Below, piece by piece: positions 34,607 through 44,348 of a stretch of DNA of 64,000 nt. Each line of letters opens with the position of its first letter. Positions within the stretch are counted from its first letter, which is position 1. Position numbers and translations under genes: made by a program. Source of the stretch: GCA-2709075 sp038146865. Lineage in GTDB: Bacteria > Pseudomonadota > Alphaproteobacteria > MPNO01 > UBA2964. The notes beneath the pieces were generated by a model, which was not told where the DNA came from, made no database searches, and saw only the letters and a list, made by a program, of their open reading frames with translations. Location: NCBI GenBank assembly GCA_038146865.1, contig JAYQSL010000001.1:62001-126000 (forward strand). Direction: 5' to 3'.

Positions 34607-37300
34607 TTATCTCAATATTTTTCTAATGCGATAAACAAGCTCGAGAGCCTCGAGCGGCGAAAGCAGATCAGGTTCAATACTATTCAGAATTTCTTCAATC
34701 TCGGTATTTTTTTTTGTTTCTAACGTCTTCTTCTCAATAGTTTGATTAAATAATGGTAGTTCCTCAGTGAGCTTTGTCAGAGAATTAGCCTGAGGATCTG
34801 ACTCCAAGACCGCAAGAACTTCCTGCGCTCGGTTTACAACACTGGTCGGCAATCCTGCTAATTTTCCAACATGTATGCCATATGACCGATCAGAACAACC
34901 AGAGATTACTTCATGAAGAAACACGACTTCCTGCTTCCATTCCTTTACCCTCATCGTGTGACACTCCAAAGCAGAAAGCTGGTCCATTAGTGCGGTGAGT
35001 TCATGATAATGAGTTGCAAAAATTGCTCGACATTTAGTGACGTTATGAATGTGTTCTAACACTGCCCAGGCAATCGATAGGCCATCGAAGGTCGCGGTCC
35101 CCCGACCAATCTCGTCTAAAATAACAAGAGAATTTTTAGTGGCCTGATTTAAGATCGTGGAGGTCTCTATCATCTCCATCATAAAGGTAGAGCGTCCTCT
35201 CGCTAGATCATCCGCAGCACCTACGCGACTAAATACCCGATCAACAATTCCTATATCTGCTCTCTCTGCAGGCACAAAAGATCCAGCCTGAGCTAATATC
35301 ACTATTATTGCGTTCTGGCGGAGAAAGGTGCTTTTTCCCGCCATATTTGGACCAGTTAAAAGCCACAGCCTCCTCTGTTCATTTAAAACGCAATCGTTAG
35401 GAATAAAACTATTCTGACCATTGGCCTCAAGAACGTGTTCAACTACCGGATGACGGCCCCCTTTGACAGAGAAGGTAGTATCAGCTGAGAGATTTGGCCG
35501 GATAAAATTTTTTGAAGTGGCTAAAGACGCAAGGGAAAAAACAACATCTATGCAAGCAAGTGCCCCAGCTGCACGACTAATCTCTTCTGCATGATCCATG
35601 ACATTTTTTACGAGCTTTTTAAAAATACTTTGCTCTAGAGAGCAAGCCTCATCTGCGGCCCTAGAAATCTTTGTGTCGAGATCAGATAATTCTGGTGTCG
35701 TAAATCGGATTACATTAGCTAAAGATTGTCGATGAATGAACTTACTCTCGGACGATTTGAGTATTTTGTCCGCGTTAAATGATGTGACTTCTACAAAGTA
35801 TCCAATAGCATTGTTGTGCTTAATTTTTAGCGAATTAATGCCCGTGCTTTTGGCATAATCGACCTGCATTCCAATAATAAACTCTCGGCTCGAATCTCTA
35901 AGGTCCAGCAATTTATCTAGTTCTTGAGAGAAGCCTCTCGCAATAAAGCCGCCATCCCGATAACTAACGGGCAAACTATGCCCAAGGGCCCGGTTCAAAA
36001 TATCAATAAGATTCTCAAAGCCGCCGAGCTTCTCAATCTCCGATTTCAATAAATCTGGTAAGGGGCTCGGGTAAACGGGTTCCACAAATAACTTTTGGAT
36101 CGCGAGACTTTTTTCCAGACCATCACGTATTACTGCCAGGTCCCTGGGACCCCCGCGATCAAGAGCCAAACGTGACAAAGAACGTGCTATATCTGGACAT
36201 CCCCTCAGCGATGAGGCTAGGGACTCGCGACAACCACTAGAAATCATTAACCACCCAACCGCATCGTGGCGGTCAATGATTTTTGATAAATCGGCAAGAG
36301 GAGCACTTACCCACTCGCTAAGAAGCCTACCTCCAGCTCCCGTAAGGGTATAATCGATAATGGACAATAAAGAACCTTTGCGCTCGCCCGATAATGTTCT
36401 GGTAATTTCCAAATTACGCCGCGTCGCTGAGTCTATTTCCATGATCGTCCTATTGGAAAATCGCATGAGCGGATTAAGACGAGGCAATCGACCCTTCTGA
36501 GTGATATTGGTGTATTCCAAAAGGGCCCCAGCAGCAGATATTTCCGCCCGGCTAAACTCCCCAAATACTTCCAAAGACTCTACCTTGTACGCAGCCTGGA
36601 GCCTTAGCCTCCCAGCCTCGCTGTCAAATTGGGCGTTGGGTAGTGGCGTGATTACGTCCTTAAACTCCAACAAAAAATCCTGCTCAGATTTTTGATCTAA
36701 AAGTGTCTGAGAAACAATAAGCTCGCCTGGCTCCACTCTTGCGAGCGCAGATAATACATTAATCTCCTCGTCCGCCTGAACATGGAAAACCCCTGTTGAG
36801 ATATCCAACCAGGCCAATCCAAATACTCCTCGGACAAGACTTAAAGCAGCGAGAAAATTATTTTGATCTGACGCTAGAAGTTCGTCCTCTGTGAGGGTGC
36901 CTGGTGTTACGATGCGAACAACATCGCGCGCGACAACAGCTTTAGATCCACGTTTCTTTGCTTGGGCAGGGTCCTCAATTTGCTCGCATATCGCTACGCG
37001 ATATCCTCTTCTTATCAGTCGAGCCAAATAGGAGCCAGAAGCATGGACCGGGACCCCGCACATTGGTATGTCAACTCCCTCATGCTTGCCTCTTTTGGTC
37101 AGGGCTATATCCAACGCCGATGATGCTTTAATGGCATCATCGAAAAAGAGTTCATAAAAATCTCCCATGCGATAGAAAAGCAAACAATCAGGATGAGACG
37201 CTTTTATAGCTAAAAATTGTCTCATCATTGGCGTAACAGTGTTATTGGGCGTTACTTTTGATCCTCTCCTGGAAGCATTTAAAGATGTCTGAGTCATCAA
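34607..37300 (-). CDS. mutS: DNA mismatch repair protein MutS
   Basis: Mismatch-recognition ATPase. The 897 residues have the mismatch-binding FYE motif in MGDFYELF (about residue 47-53), connector and core domains, the Walker A LTGPNMAGKSTFLRQ, the signature STFMMEM and the Walker B LVILDEIGRGTATFDG. The helix-turn-helix end is at DLLSPLEALELVYRI. It lies upstream of glnD on the same strand and is divergent from the malic enzyme gene, as in other alphaproteobacteria. Confidence 0.97.
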   Translation of the reverse strand: MMTQTSLNASRRGSKVTPNNTVTPMMRQFLAIKASHPDCLLFYRMGDFYELFFDDAIKASSALDIALTKRGKHEGVDIPMCGVPVHASGSYLARLIRRGYRVAICEQIEDPAQAKKRGSKAVVARDVVRIVTPGTLTEDELLASDQNNFLAALSLVRGVFGLAWLDISTGVFHVQADEEINVLSALARVEPGELIVSQTLLDQKSEQDFLLEFKDVITPLPNAQFDSEAGRLRLQAAYKVESLEVFGEFSRAEISAAGALLEYTNITQKGRLPRLNPLMRFSNRTIMEIDSATRRNLEITRTLSGERKGSLLSIIDYTLTGAGGRLLSEWVSAPLADLSKIIDRHDAVGWLMISSGCRESLASSLRGCPDIARSLSRLALDRGGPRDLAVIRDGLEKSLAIQKLFVEPVYPSPLPDLLKSEIEKLGGFENLIDILNRALGHSLPVSYRDGGFIARGFSQELDKLLDLRDSSREFIIGMQVDYAKSTGINSLKIKHNNAIGYFVEVTSFNADKILKSSESKFIHRQSLANVIRFTTPELSDLDTKISRAADEACSLEQSIFKKLVKNVMDHAEEISRAAGALACIDVVFSLASLATSKNFIRPNLSADTTFSVKGGRHPVVEHVLEANGQNSFIPNDCVLNEQRRLWLLTGPNMAGKSTFLRQNAIIVILAQAGSFVPAERADIGIVDRVFSRVGAADDLARGRSTFMMEMIETSTILNQATKNSLVILDEIGRGTATFDGLSIAWAVLEHIHNVTKCRAIFATHYHELTALMDQLSALECHTMRVKEWKQEVVFLHEVISGCSDRSYGIHVGKLAGLPTSVVNRAQEVLAVLESDPQANSLTKLTEELPLFNQTIEKKTLETKKNTEIEEILNSIEPDLLSPLEALELVYRIRKILR

Positions 37301-37432
37301 TATAGACTATCACCCACAAGCATAGGTCGTCATCATTTTGCATAACCAGAAGACTAAGATTTGACAGAGGCTCTTGCGTTTCTGACAGCTAGACAGCAAA
37401 GTCGAGGCAAAATTACATTTGAAATAAAGACC

Positions 37433-38794
37433 ATGGTAGATAGTGAACAAAATAATCCTGAAAAACAGGAACCAAAAGTCAAACCAGACAGCGAGACCGG
37501 ACAACTCTCTGACTTGGATAAAGAAGCATTGGCCCTTCACGCTACCTATCCCAGTGGCAAACTATCGATCGAAACTTCGAAGCCAATAAAAACCCAATAT
37601 GATTTATCCCTGGCATATTCGCCGGGCGTTGCGGCACCATGTATGGAAATCGCAAAAAATCCGCCTTCCGTGTACGACTACACGAACAAGGGAAATATGG
37701 TCGCTGTGATTTCAAATGGAACTGCAGTATTGGGGCTCGGTAATTTGGGCGCCCTAGGTGCAAAGCCCGTAATGGAGGGCAAATGTGCTTTGTTCAAATG
37801 TTTTGCAGACGTAAATGCCATAGATATTGAAATCGACACCCCCGATGTGGATGAATTCGTTAATTGCGTTCGCTATTTAGGGCCAGGATTTGGCGGCATT
37901 AATTTAGAGGACATTGCCGCACCTGCCTGTTTTATAATTGAAGAGCGTTTAAACGAACTGTTAGACATTCCCGTATTTCACGATGACCAGCACGGGACTG
38001 CTGTAATCGCCACAGCGGGCCTTTTAAACGCGATAAAAATAACGGGCAGGGAGATCAGTTCAGTAAAAATCGTCGTCAATGGGGCTGGAGCAGCTTCGTT
38101 AGCTTGTCTCGATCTTTTCGTGGCATTGGGAATGCGACGGGAAAATATCATTCTTTGCGATTCACAGGGCGTTATTTTTCACGACCGTCCGGCGGGAATG
38201 AATCCTTGGAAATCTGCCTATGCTGCAAAAACAAATTTGAGGACCTTGGAAGAAGCACTGGAGGGAGCGGATGTTTTCCTTGGTGTATCAGTTGCTGGCA
38301 CTGTTACCCAAAAAATGGTCAAATCGATGGCAGACTCTCCAATAATTTTTGCCCTTGCTAATCCGGATCCCGAAATTTCTCCAGAAGAGGTCCTTTCAGT
38401 TCGAGATGATGCAATAATCGCGACCGGCCGCTCAGATTACCCCAATCAAATAAATAATGTACTCGGGTTCCCGTATATTTTTCGTGGCGCGCTTGATGTT
38501 AGAGCGACATGCATCAACAATGAAATGAAAATTGCTGCCGCTATGGCCTTAGCAGAATTAGCTGAACTTGAAGTCCCAGATGAAGTCACCAAGGCGTACC
38601 TTGGACGCCGCCTTAGTTTCGGAAAAAACTATCTTATCCCGACTCCATTTGATCCGCGCCTTATCACAACAGTGCCTTTAGCTGTTGCTGAAGCCGCCTT
38701 AAATACCGGGGTTGCAAGGATAAAGAGAAATAATTTGGGAGACTACCAGAAATCTCTTGCCGAAAGATCACTCTCCATAACTAGATACGAGTGA
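37433..38794 (+). CDS. NADP-type malic enzyme, single-domain (no phosphotransacetylase tail)
   Basis: Oxidative decarboxylation of malate to pyruvate. From the ATG at 37433 the protein has 453 residues; a TTG at 37361 would add 24 poorly conserved ones. The malic N-terminal domain covers about 20-160 (SLAYSPGVAAPC, GNLGALGAKPVMEGK). The NAD-binding domain includes VVNGAGAASLAC. The sequence is that of MaeB-type enzymes (YLIPTPFDPRLITTVP). It stops at the point where those proteins usually continue into a 300-residue phosphotransacetylase-like domain. No such domain is encoded in the 233-base gap that follows. Confidence 0.9.
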   Translation: MVDSEQNNPEKQEPKVKPDSETGQLSDLDKEALALHATYPSGKLSIETSKPIKTQYDLSLAYSPGVAAPCMEIAKNPPSVYDYTNKGNMVAVISNGTAVLGLGNLGALGAKPVMEGKCALFKCFADVNAIDIEIDTPDVDEFVNCVRYLGPGFGGINLEDIAAPACFIIEERLNELLDIPVFHDDQHGTAVIATAGLLNAIKITGREISSVKIVVNGAGAASLACLDLFVALGMRRENIILCDSQGVIFHDRPAGMNPWKSAYAAKTNLRTLEEALEGADVFLGVSVAGTVTQKMVKSMADSPIIFALANPDPEISPEEVLSVRDDAIIATGRSDYPNQINNVLGFPYIFRGALDVRATCINNEMKIAAAMALAELAELEVPDEVTKAYLGRRLSFGKNYLIPTPFDPRLITTVPLAVAEAALNTGVARIKRNNLGDYQKSLAERSLSITRYE

Positions 38795-38957
38795 GACTTT
38801 CTCATAACAAACAACTAAAAATATAGCAGAATTTTACGAAACAGGTTTCAATCTTCATCCGCCATAGACATCGGATATTATTGGGTAGCGGCAAGGACCT
38901 AACCTCAACGTATCGCAGAGAAAACCGGCAAATATACAATCGAATGCCGTCTTATTG

Positions 38958-38980
38958 CCTTACCTATTTCCATAGTAAGG
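38958..38980. repeat. hairpin in maeB-MFS intergenic gap
   Basis: CCTTA-c-CTAT-TTCC-ATAG-TAAGG: a 9-bp stem with one bulged base and a 4-base loop, between the convergent malic enzyme and AmpG-like genes. No U-run follows on either strand. It may end or stabilise one of the two transcripts. Confidence 0.35.
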
Positions 38981-39027
38981 ACCAGGGCCCCGCAATAAAT
39001 AAACCTCTGATTCATTGAACATTAAGA

Positions 39028-40290
39028 TTACTTACGATCATTAGATCCAACAGGATAGCGTCGAATCCAAATCAATAAAATTATTCCAGGGACCGCCAGG
39101 ACGCTAGTAGAAAGAAAAAACAAAACCCAACCAAGCTCTTCTGCAATAGCTCCAGAAGGGGCTGCCAATATGGTGCGCCCCAACGCCATAAAAGATGTAA
39201 GAAGCGCAAATTGAGTACCTGTAAATGATTTATGGCAGAGACCCGATAAGTACGCTACCAGGGCTGTGGAACCCAAACCTCCCGCAAAATTATCGAAGCC
39301 TACTGCGACGCCAAGCAAATACACATCGGGTCCCGTTTTGGCGAGAAGAGCGAAGAAGATATTTGTGGCCGCCTGAAAAATACCGCCTATCAATAGTGCT
39401 GGCCAAACACCCAACCACGTAACCATAAGCCCTCCTGCAGCGATGCCGAAGACAGTCGCAGCCACTCCAAAAACCTTAGTAACTGATGCAATTTCCAGCG
39501 GGGCGAATCCCAATTGATCATAGAAGGGATTTGCCATAGCCCCAGCTATAGCATCTCCATATTTATAAAAGATAATAAACACTAAAACAAAGATGATCCC
39601 TGGTCGGCTCAATAATTCTGAAAAAGGCCGAAAGACGTTATTTTTGAAGTTTTTCAGAATGATGGCGCGGTTCTTTTCCGTTGATCTCGGTTGTGCCCTC
39701 GTCGGTAATTTTGGTTCGGGAGCTATTATTGCGGCCACAACACCAATCGCAACCAGGGCCGCCATGATGATATAAACCCAAAACCAACTGAGAATAGCTG
39801 AAAGCGCGATGGCACCGGCACCAGATACCAATAACCCCGCCCGGTATCCTATTTGCGTGCTCGCAGCCCCAGCACCTTGCTCTCTCTCTTCGAGAATTTC
39901 GATCCTGTAGGCATCGATGATTATATCTTGGCTTGCTGAGAGGAAGGCCATAATTATAGCAGCAGAAGCCAGATAAGCTAAATTCTCGCGCGGATCACAG
40001 GATCCCAGTGTGATAATTGAAAGGATAAGAAGCAACTGGATCAACAACAACCAACTTCGTCGGCGACCCAGCCTTTTGGTAAAGATTGGTAAGCTCACAA
40101 GATCAAAAACAGGGGCCCATAAAAACTTAAGGGAATAAGGCGCGGACACAGCGACTAAGGCGCCGATCGCGCCTAACGGAACGCCTTCCCCTGACAACCA
40201 GTAGGATAAAGTCGAAAAGCCAAGCAGCAATGGAAGGCCACTTGAAAAACCCATCAACAAAATGACTATTTGCCTTCTATCAGCAAACAC
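39028..40290 (-). CDS. AmpG-like major facilitator transporter
   Basis: A 420-residue inner-membrane MFS protein with about 12 helices. The N-terminal GFSSGLPLLLGFSTLSYWL and the AmpG-type motif SLKFLWAPVFD point to the PAT/AmpG group, which imports anhydro-muropeptides. Other members of this group carry siderophores or acetyl-CoA, so the substrate is a probability only; the nearby cell-wall enzymes at 26-29 kb fit muropeptide recycling. It starts 35 bases after the adenosine kinase stop and may be co-transcribed. Confidence 0.8.
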   Translation of the reverse strand: MFADRRQIVILLMGFSSGLPLLLGFSTLSYWLSGEGVPLGAIGALVAVSAPYSLKFLWAPVFDLVSLPIFTKRLGRRRSWLLLIQLLLILSIITLGSCDPRENLAYLASAAIIMAFLSASQDIIIDAYRIEILEEREQGAGAASTQIGYRAGLLVSGAGAIALSAILSWFWVYIIMAALVAIGVVAAIIAPEPKLPTRAQPRSTEKNRAIILKNFKNNVFRPFSELLSRPGIIFVLVFIIFYKYGDAIAGAMANPFYDQLGFAPLEIASVTKVFGVAATVFGIAAGGLMVTWLGVWPALLIGGIFQAATNIFFALLAKTGPDVYLLGVAVGFDNFAGGLGSTALVAYLSGLCHKSFTGTQFALLTSFMALGRTILAAPSGAIAEELGWVLFFLSTSVLAVPGIILLIWIRRYPVGSNDRK

Positions 40291-40325
40291 AAGAATGAAA
40301 GCCTCCCAATGTGAAAAGAGAGGAA

Positions 40326-41318
40326 TTATAGGCCTTTGTCTAATAATAATTGGGCCAGGGAGACCTCTGGACGTGCACCAAAATGACCTATGATTTCTGC
40401 TGCCGCCAACGCCCCGATCTTACCAGAGTCCTCGATTGAGCGGCCGTTTGTAATGCCAAATAAGAACCCCGCTGCAAAAAGGTCGCCTGCTCCTGTCGTA
40501 TCTAGCACCTCTGAAAATAAGGCGGGTTTGATATCTACGATATCCGCACCGGAAACTATACAAGCACCTCGAGCACCTCTGGTTAAAACAGCTATCTGAC
40601 AATGGGAGCGAACAGCTGAAATTGCATCCTCAAAGCTTGTAGTTTCATAAAGCGCGCTTATCTCGCCCTCATTTGCAAACAAAATATCAACGTAGCCTTC
40701 GACAAGATCTAAAAATTCTGCACGATGCCTATCCACGCAAAAACTATCAGAGAGAGACAGGGCAACCTGTCTTTCTGCAAGGTGTGCCGCTTCGGCTGCA
40801 AAGAAAAAAGCCTGTTTAGCTTCCGGCGGATCGAAAAGATAACCTTCCAAATAAGTGATTTGTGAAGTTCTAATCGCATCGACATCAACGTCCTCAGTCG
40901 ATAAAAACGATGAAATCCCGAGATAGGTGGACATAGTGCGTTCCGCATCAGGCGTGACAATTACCAAGCACCTCGCAGTGGACGGCCCCTCGGTTGCAGC
41001 TTGGGTCTTATAATCAACGCCAGTTTTTCGGATATCTCTTCGAAAGGTTTCACCCAGTGGATCATTTCTCACTTTTCCGATATAGGCAGCCCTACCGCCC
41101 AGAGAGGCAATGCCAGCCAGCGTATTCGCGGCAGACCCCCCAGAAACTTCTAAGTTCGGTGTTAGTGCGTCGTAGATTGCAGCTGCTTGATCCAGATCCA
41201 CTAATTTCATCATGCCCTTTTCCAAATCGGCTGATTTCAAAAAGGCCTCATCTGCGGTAAAAATGACATCAACAATAGCATTACCTATGCCGATTACATC
41301 ATTGGACGTACTGGACAT
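40326..41318 (-). CDS. PfkB-family sugar/adenosine kinase
   Basis: A 330-residue ribokinase-fold kinase. The substrate side shows GGSAANTLAGIASLGG (about residue 59-74) and the C-terminal signature DTTGAGDLFAAGFLFG contains the catalytic Asp and anion hole. Alphaproteobacterial relatives are annotated as adenosine kinase, producing AMP; ribokinase or fructokinase activity cannot be excluded by eye. It is divergent from the EI24 gene with about 120 bases between, and precedes the AmpG-like gene. Confidence 0.85.
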   Translation of the reverse strand: MSSTSNDVIGIGNAIVDVIFTADEAFLKSADLEKGMMKLVDLDQAAAIYDALTPNLEVSGGSAANTLAGIASLGGRAAYIGKVRNDPLGETFRRDIRKTGVDYKTQAATEGPSTARCLVIVTPDAERTMSTYLGISSFLSTEDVDVDAIRTSQITYLEGYLFDPPEAKQAFFFAAEAAHLAERQVALSLSDSFCVDRHRAEFLDLVEGYVDILFANEGEISALYETTSFEDAISAVRSHCQIAVLTRGARGACIVSGADIVDIKPALFSEVLDTTGAGDLFAAGFLFGITNGRSIEDSGKIGALAAAEIIGHFGARPEVSLAQLLLDKGL

Positions 41319-41437
41319 TTAAAATCCCTTCTTCAGAAAACTTTTCCCTCTCTCCCATAAATTCTGATATAATTCTAGTCTGCGTCTGACCTGAAACTGC
41401 GATTAATTGAATGTGACGGTGTAAAGGAATTAGGCCA

Positions 41438-42118
41438 ATGATAGCCGCACTCATCAAGTCAATTCAAAGTGCTTTCCACCCAGAATTTTTCCGCATCATC
41501 TTTAAAGCATTCCTGGGTAGTTTAGTCCTATTCGGCTTGCTCCTCACACTTACTTGGTACGGTCTCACTTTGATTAAACTCTTCGATATAGCTTGGCTCG
41601 AGACTCTATTGGACTCTATCAGTTGGTTAGGGATCGTAATCGTGTCGTGGTTCTTATTTCCCGGAACAGTGATTATGGTGATGGGTTTTTTTATCGAAGA
41701 CTTAGTAATGGAGGTGGAGAAGAAATACTATCCTGACTTAGACGAGAATTCCATCAAACCCCAGGGCAGTTTTATATGGTCCGGCTTTAAGTTCGGTCTG
41801 TTAACTTTATTAATAAACCTTGCCGCTCTGCCAATCCTATTAATATTTTTATTTCTTCCTCCTCTAAATATTTTTGTTTTCACAGCCGTAAATGGTTACC
41901 TTCTGGGGAGAGAGTATTTTGAATTGGTCTCATGCCGTCGATTACGGATGGAACACATTAGAAACCTCTGGAAACGCAATAGGGTCCAATTAATATTTTC
42001 TGGGATGGTTATTGCTTTTTTGTATAGTATCCCGGTAATAAATTTTCTAATGCCAGCTGTAGGGGTAGCCTTCATGGTTCACAATTTTCATCGTATTCGG
42101 CAAAAAGAAATAAATTAA
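41438..42118 (+). CDS. EI24-domain integral membrane protein
   Basis: A 226-residue protein with about five hydrophobic helices (about 22-48, 58-88, 115-142, 145-160, 190-222), matching the EI24/CysZ family. CysZ itself is a sulfate channel; the alphaproteobacterial single-gene forms are uncharacterised. It is followed 31 bases later by a bactofilin gene. Confidence 0.8.
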   Translation: MIAALIKSIQSAFHPEFFRIIFKAFLGSLVLFGLLLTLTWYGLTLIKLFDIAWLETLLDSISWLGIVIVSWFLFPGTVIMVMGFFIEDLVMEVEKKYYPDLDENSIKPQGSFIWSGFKFGLLTLLINLAALPILLIFLFLPPLNIFVFTAVNGYLLGREYFELVSCRRLRMEHIRNLWKRNRVQLIFSGMVIAFLYSIPVINFLMPAVGVAFMVHNFHRIRQKEIN

Positions 42119-42149
42119 GTTATTTTTAATTTAAGTAAGGACACAAGCA

Positions 42150-42665
42150 ATGAAATCTCCAGGGCGGACAGTGCCAAAAAAAAGTAGAGAGGATGCGAAA
42201 AAACTTAGGTTGAAAGGCGGAATCCCGGATGACGTCCCACCTGCCATGCCGATCAGACCTCCACCGATTTTACCAAAAAACTCAACAGGGTTTTCCAGCC
42301 TCCTACAAGGCGAGCGCAAATTAGGTGGGGATACCAACGGCAAAAAGTTACTCATAGGCAGAGATATTTCTCTTAACGGCACTATCAGTTCCTGTGAGAA
42401 ACTTGTAGTTGAGGGGACGGTGGAGACGAATATATCTGAATGCAGAGAATTGGAAATTTCTAGCGGCGGTCTGTTTAAGGGAGAAGCCAAAATTGAGATA
42501 GCGGAAATCGCGGGAGAGTTCGTCGGAAGTTTATCAGCGGATCTTTTGATACTCAGAAAAAGCGGCCGTGTATCAGGCCACCTCACTTATGGCCAACTAG
42601 AAGTTGAGCGCGGAGGAGAAATCACAGGGGACATATCTAAAATTGAAGGGAACACAGAATCATAA
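42150..42665 (+). CDS. bactofilin family cytoskeletal protein
   Basis: A 171-residue polymer-forming protein. A proline-rich N-terminal tail (about 1-65) leads into a beta-helical bactofilin core (about 70-160) with the repeated valine/isoleucine-glycine pattern (LNGTISSCEKLVVEGTVETN, then GLFKGEAKIEIAEIAGEF). Bactofilins form filaments that position cell-wall or stalk enzymes. In Caulobacter and Helicobacter they work with peptidoglycan hydrolases, but none is adjacent here. The downstream lipoprotein gene appears broken. Confidence 0.88.
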   Translation: MKSPGRTVPKKSREDAKKLRLKGGIPDDVPPAMPIRPPPILPKNSTGFSSLLQGERKLGGDTNGKKLLIGRDISLNGTISSCEKLVVEGTVETNISECRELEISSGGLFKGEAKIEIAEIAGEFVGSLSADLLILRKSGRVSGHLTYGQLEVERGGEITGDISKIEGNTES

Positions 42666-43104
42666 GGTTTTCTTTAGTTATAGCTGCTCTTGTTATGCAG
42701 GTTGGGTGTGTATCGACCCCCGTGGGACCAGATCCGAGTCCAGACGCAGCGGAAAGAAAGATAGAAAAGGTATCTCCCCGCCCGAATGTGACAAGTCAAA
42801 CAATTAGTAAATTACGAGCACCCAAAAACCTGGAGCGCCCACAATTCGGTCCCTATTGGGTCGCGGAGCGGAAAATATTCAAAAACTATTCGGTACGCCA
42901 GATTTCGTCCGCCGAGATTTTGGCACTCAATTTTGGAGGTATAAAGGGGAGAACTGCTTGCTCAATCTAGCGATTTACCCGCAAGCGGACGGAGTTAGCT
43001 ACCGTGTTGTTCACCAAGAGACAATTGATGAAAATGGTAACCTGGTCGAAACACCCCTTTGCATAAAGCAACTTCTTATAAAAGCTCAAAAACTTAAGAG
43101 TTAG
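42662..43104 (+). pseudogene. small lipoprotein gene with lost start codon and -1 frameshift
   Basis: Two frames must be joined to obtain one protein. The 5' part reads a signal peptide (RFSLVIAALVMQVGC) with a lipobox-like VGC, then STPVGPDPSPDA. Around 42850 the sensible frame shifts by one base and continues as LLGRGAENIQKLFGTPDFVRRD and FWRYKGENCLLNL, resembling the BamE/SmpA-like lipoproteins of alphaproteobacteria. The expected ATG is ATA at 42662; a single G would make ATGA overlapping the bactofilin stop. The first true ATG (42695) leaves only four residues before the lipobox Cys. Restored length is about 147 residues. It overlaps the convergent nth gene by 11 bases. Confidence 0.7.
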
Positions 43105-43741
43105 GTGTTGATTTTTTTTTATATTGGCAAATATCTACGTTATCACAAGAGCCACAAATGGGCTTTCTTGCTTTGCAAGTGTAGCGGCCAAATAAAATCA
43201 GCCAATGATGAGCATGATAAAGGTAATTTTTTGGCGTTCGCCGAAGTAAAGCCTTTTCCACCGCATCAACATTTTTCCCGGGCGCCAAACCCGTCCTATT
43301 TGCAACTCGGAATATATGCGTATCAACAGCCATCGTAGGTCTTCCGAAGGCGATATTTAAGACGACATTAGCAGTCTTTCTTCCGACGCCCGGAAGAGCA
43401 ACGAGTGCACCCCTATCATCGGGCACCTCACTACCATGTTCCTTTATAAGTTTTTGGCTAAGAGAAATTATATTTTTGGCCTTAGTCCGATACAGGCCAA
43501 TTGTCTTGATATGTTTTATCAAAGCAAGTTCCCCCAAAGCGACCATTTGCTCGGGTGTACGAACAATTTCAAATAACTTACGAGTTGCTCGATTCACTCC
43601 AATATCTGTCGCCTGAGCAGACAACACAACCGCGACAAGAAGTGTATAGGTGTTTATGAAAATCAGCTCGCCCTTTGGTTCAGGGTCGGCCTCAGCTAGT
43701 CGTCGATAAAAAAGTTCGACATCTTTTAATTTCATACTCAT
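43094..43741 (-). CDS. nth: endonuclease III
   Basis: Base-excision repair glycosylase/AP lyase for oxidised pyrimidines. The 215 residues have the helix-hairpin-helix LPGVGRKTANVV with catalytic Lys122, Asp140 in MAVDTHIFR, and a [4Fe-4S] cluster Cys189-X6-Cys196-X2-Cys199-X5-Cys205, exactly the E. coli spacing. It ends 11 bases inside the converging broken lipoprotein gene. Confidence 0.96.
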   Translation of the reverse strand: MSMKLKDVELFYRRLAEADPEPKGELIFINTYTLLVAVVLSAQATDIGVNRATRKLFEIVRTPEQMVALGELALIKHIKTIGLYRTKAKNIISLSQKLIKEHGSEVPDDRGALVALPGVGRKTANVVLNIAFGRPTMAVDTHIFRVANRTGLAPGKNVDAVEKALLRRTPKNYLYHAHHWLILFGRYTCKARKPICGSCDNVDICQYKKKSTPNS

Positions 43742-43819
43742 ATAATTTTTATATCCACAAGTGTGCGATTATTAGAAAATTAGAATTAGCTTAGGGAATA
43801 AGAGAAACCTCCTCATGAT

Positions 43820-44323
43820 ATGAAAAAAATTAGTCAAGATAACGGCAGTATTTCAACCGGCTCCAAAACTCGATTTTACAAAGTGATCCGACCCAACCAA
43901 AGCCTCAACGACCGCACCTTTTTTTGGGTCATCGGTGGATTTGGGCTCGCAAGCTTCGGACTGGGGATCGGCTTCATAATCGTGGGGGCGTGGCCGGTAT
44001 TTGGTTTTTTTGGTGTTGACATACTCTTGGTCTACATTGCCTTTCGCCGCATCTACCGATCTGGCGAGAAATATGAAACGCTGCATCTTAGCAGAACTCT
44101 TCTTCAAGTGGAGCAGATAAGTTCCAAAGGCAACCGCGTGGCTAAATGCTTTAACCCTTACTGGGTAATAATAGAATTTCACCAAGGGTCTCGAACGCGC
44201 GATAGTCTCTGCTTGCGATCTCACGGGGAATCTCTGGAGATAGCCAGCTTTTTGAGTGCGGATAGAAAAAAGGAATTAGCCAATCAACTTCACTCAGAGA
44301 TTAAAAAACTTAAGAGCGAATAG
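43820..44323 (+). CDS. DUF2244 family membrane protein
   Basis: A 167-residue protein with two adjacent transmembrane helices (about 36-58 and 60-80) followed by a cytoplasmic basic segment (AFRRIYRSGEKYETLHLSRTLL) and a beta-rich C-terminus, as in DUF2244. Function is unknown; members are often near nth in alphaproteobacteria, and here it is divergent from nth. It converges with dapB, 25 bases away. Confidence 0.85.
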   Translation: MKKISQDNGSISTGSKTRFYKVIRPNQSLNDRTFFWVIGGFGLASFGLGIGFIIVGAWPVFGFFGVDILLVYIAFRRIYRSGEKYETLHLSRTLLQVEQISSKGNRVAKCFNPYWVIIEFHQGSRTRDSLCLRSHGESLEIASFLSADRKKELANQLHSEIKKLKSE

Positions 44324-44348
44324 AAGCAGCTGTTATGACGGCAATTTC

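Noticed and set aside
38795..39027. Remnant of a phosphotransacetylase domain after maeB
   Set aside because: The 233-base gap is too short and shows no related sequence in the frames I read.
42604..42807. Alternative small protein overlapping the bactofilin end
   Set aside because: Its frame gives no hydrophobic leader or known family, while the neighbouring frames rebuild a lipoprotein.
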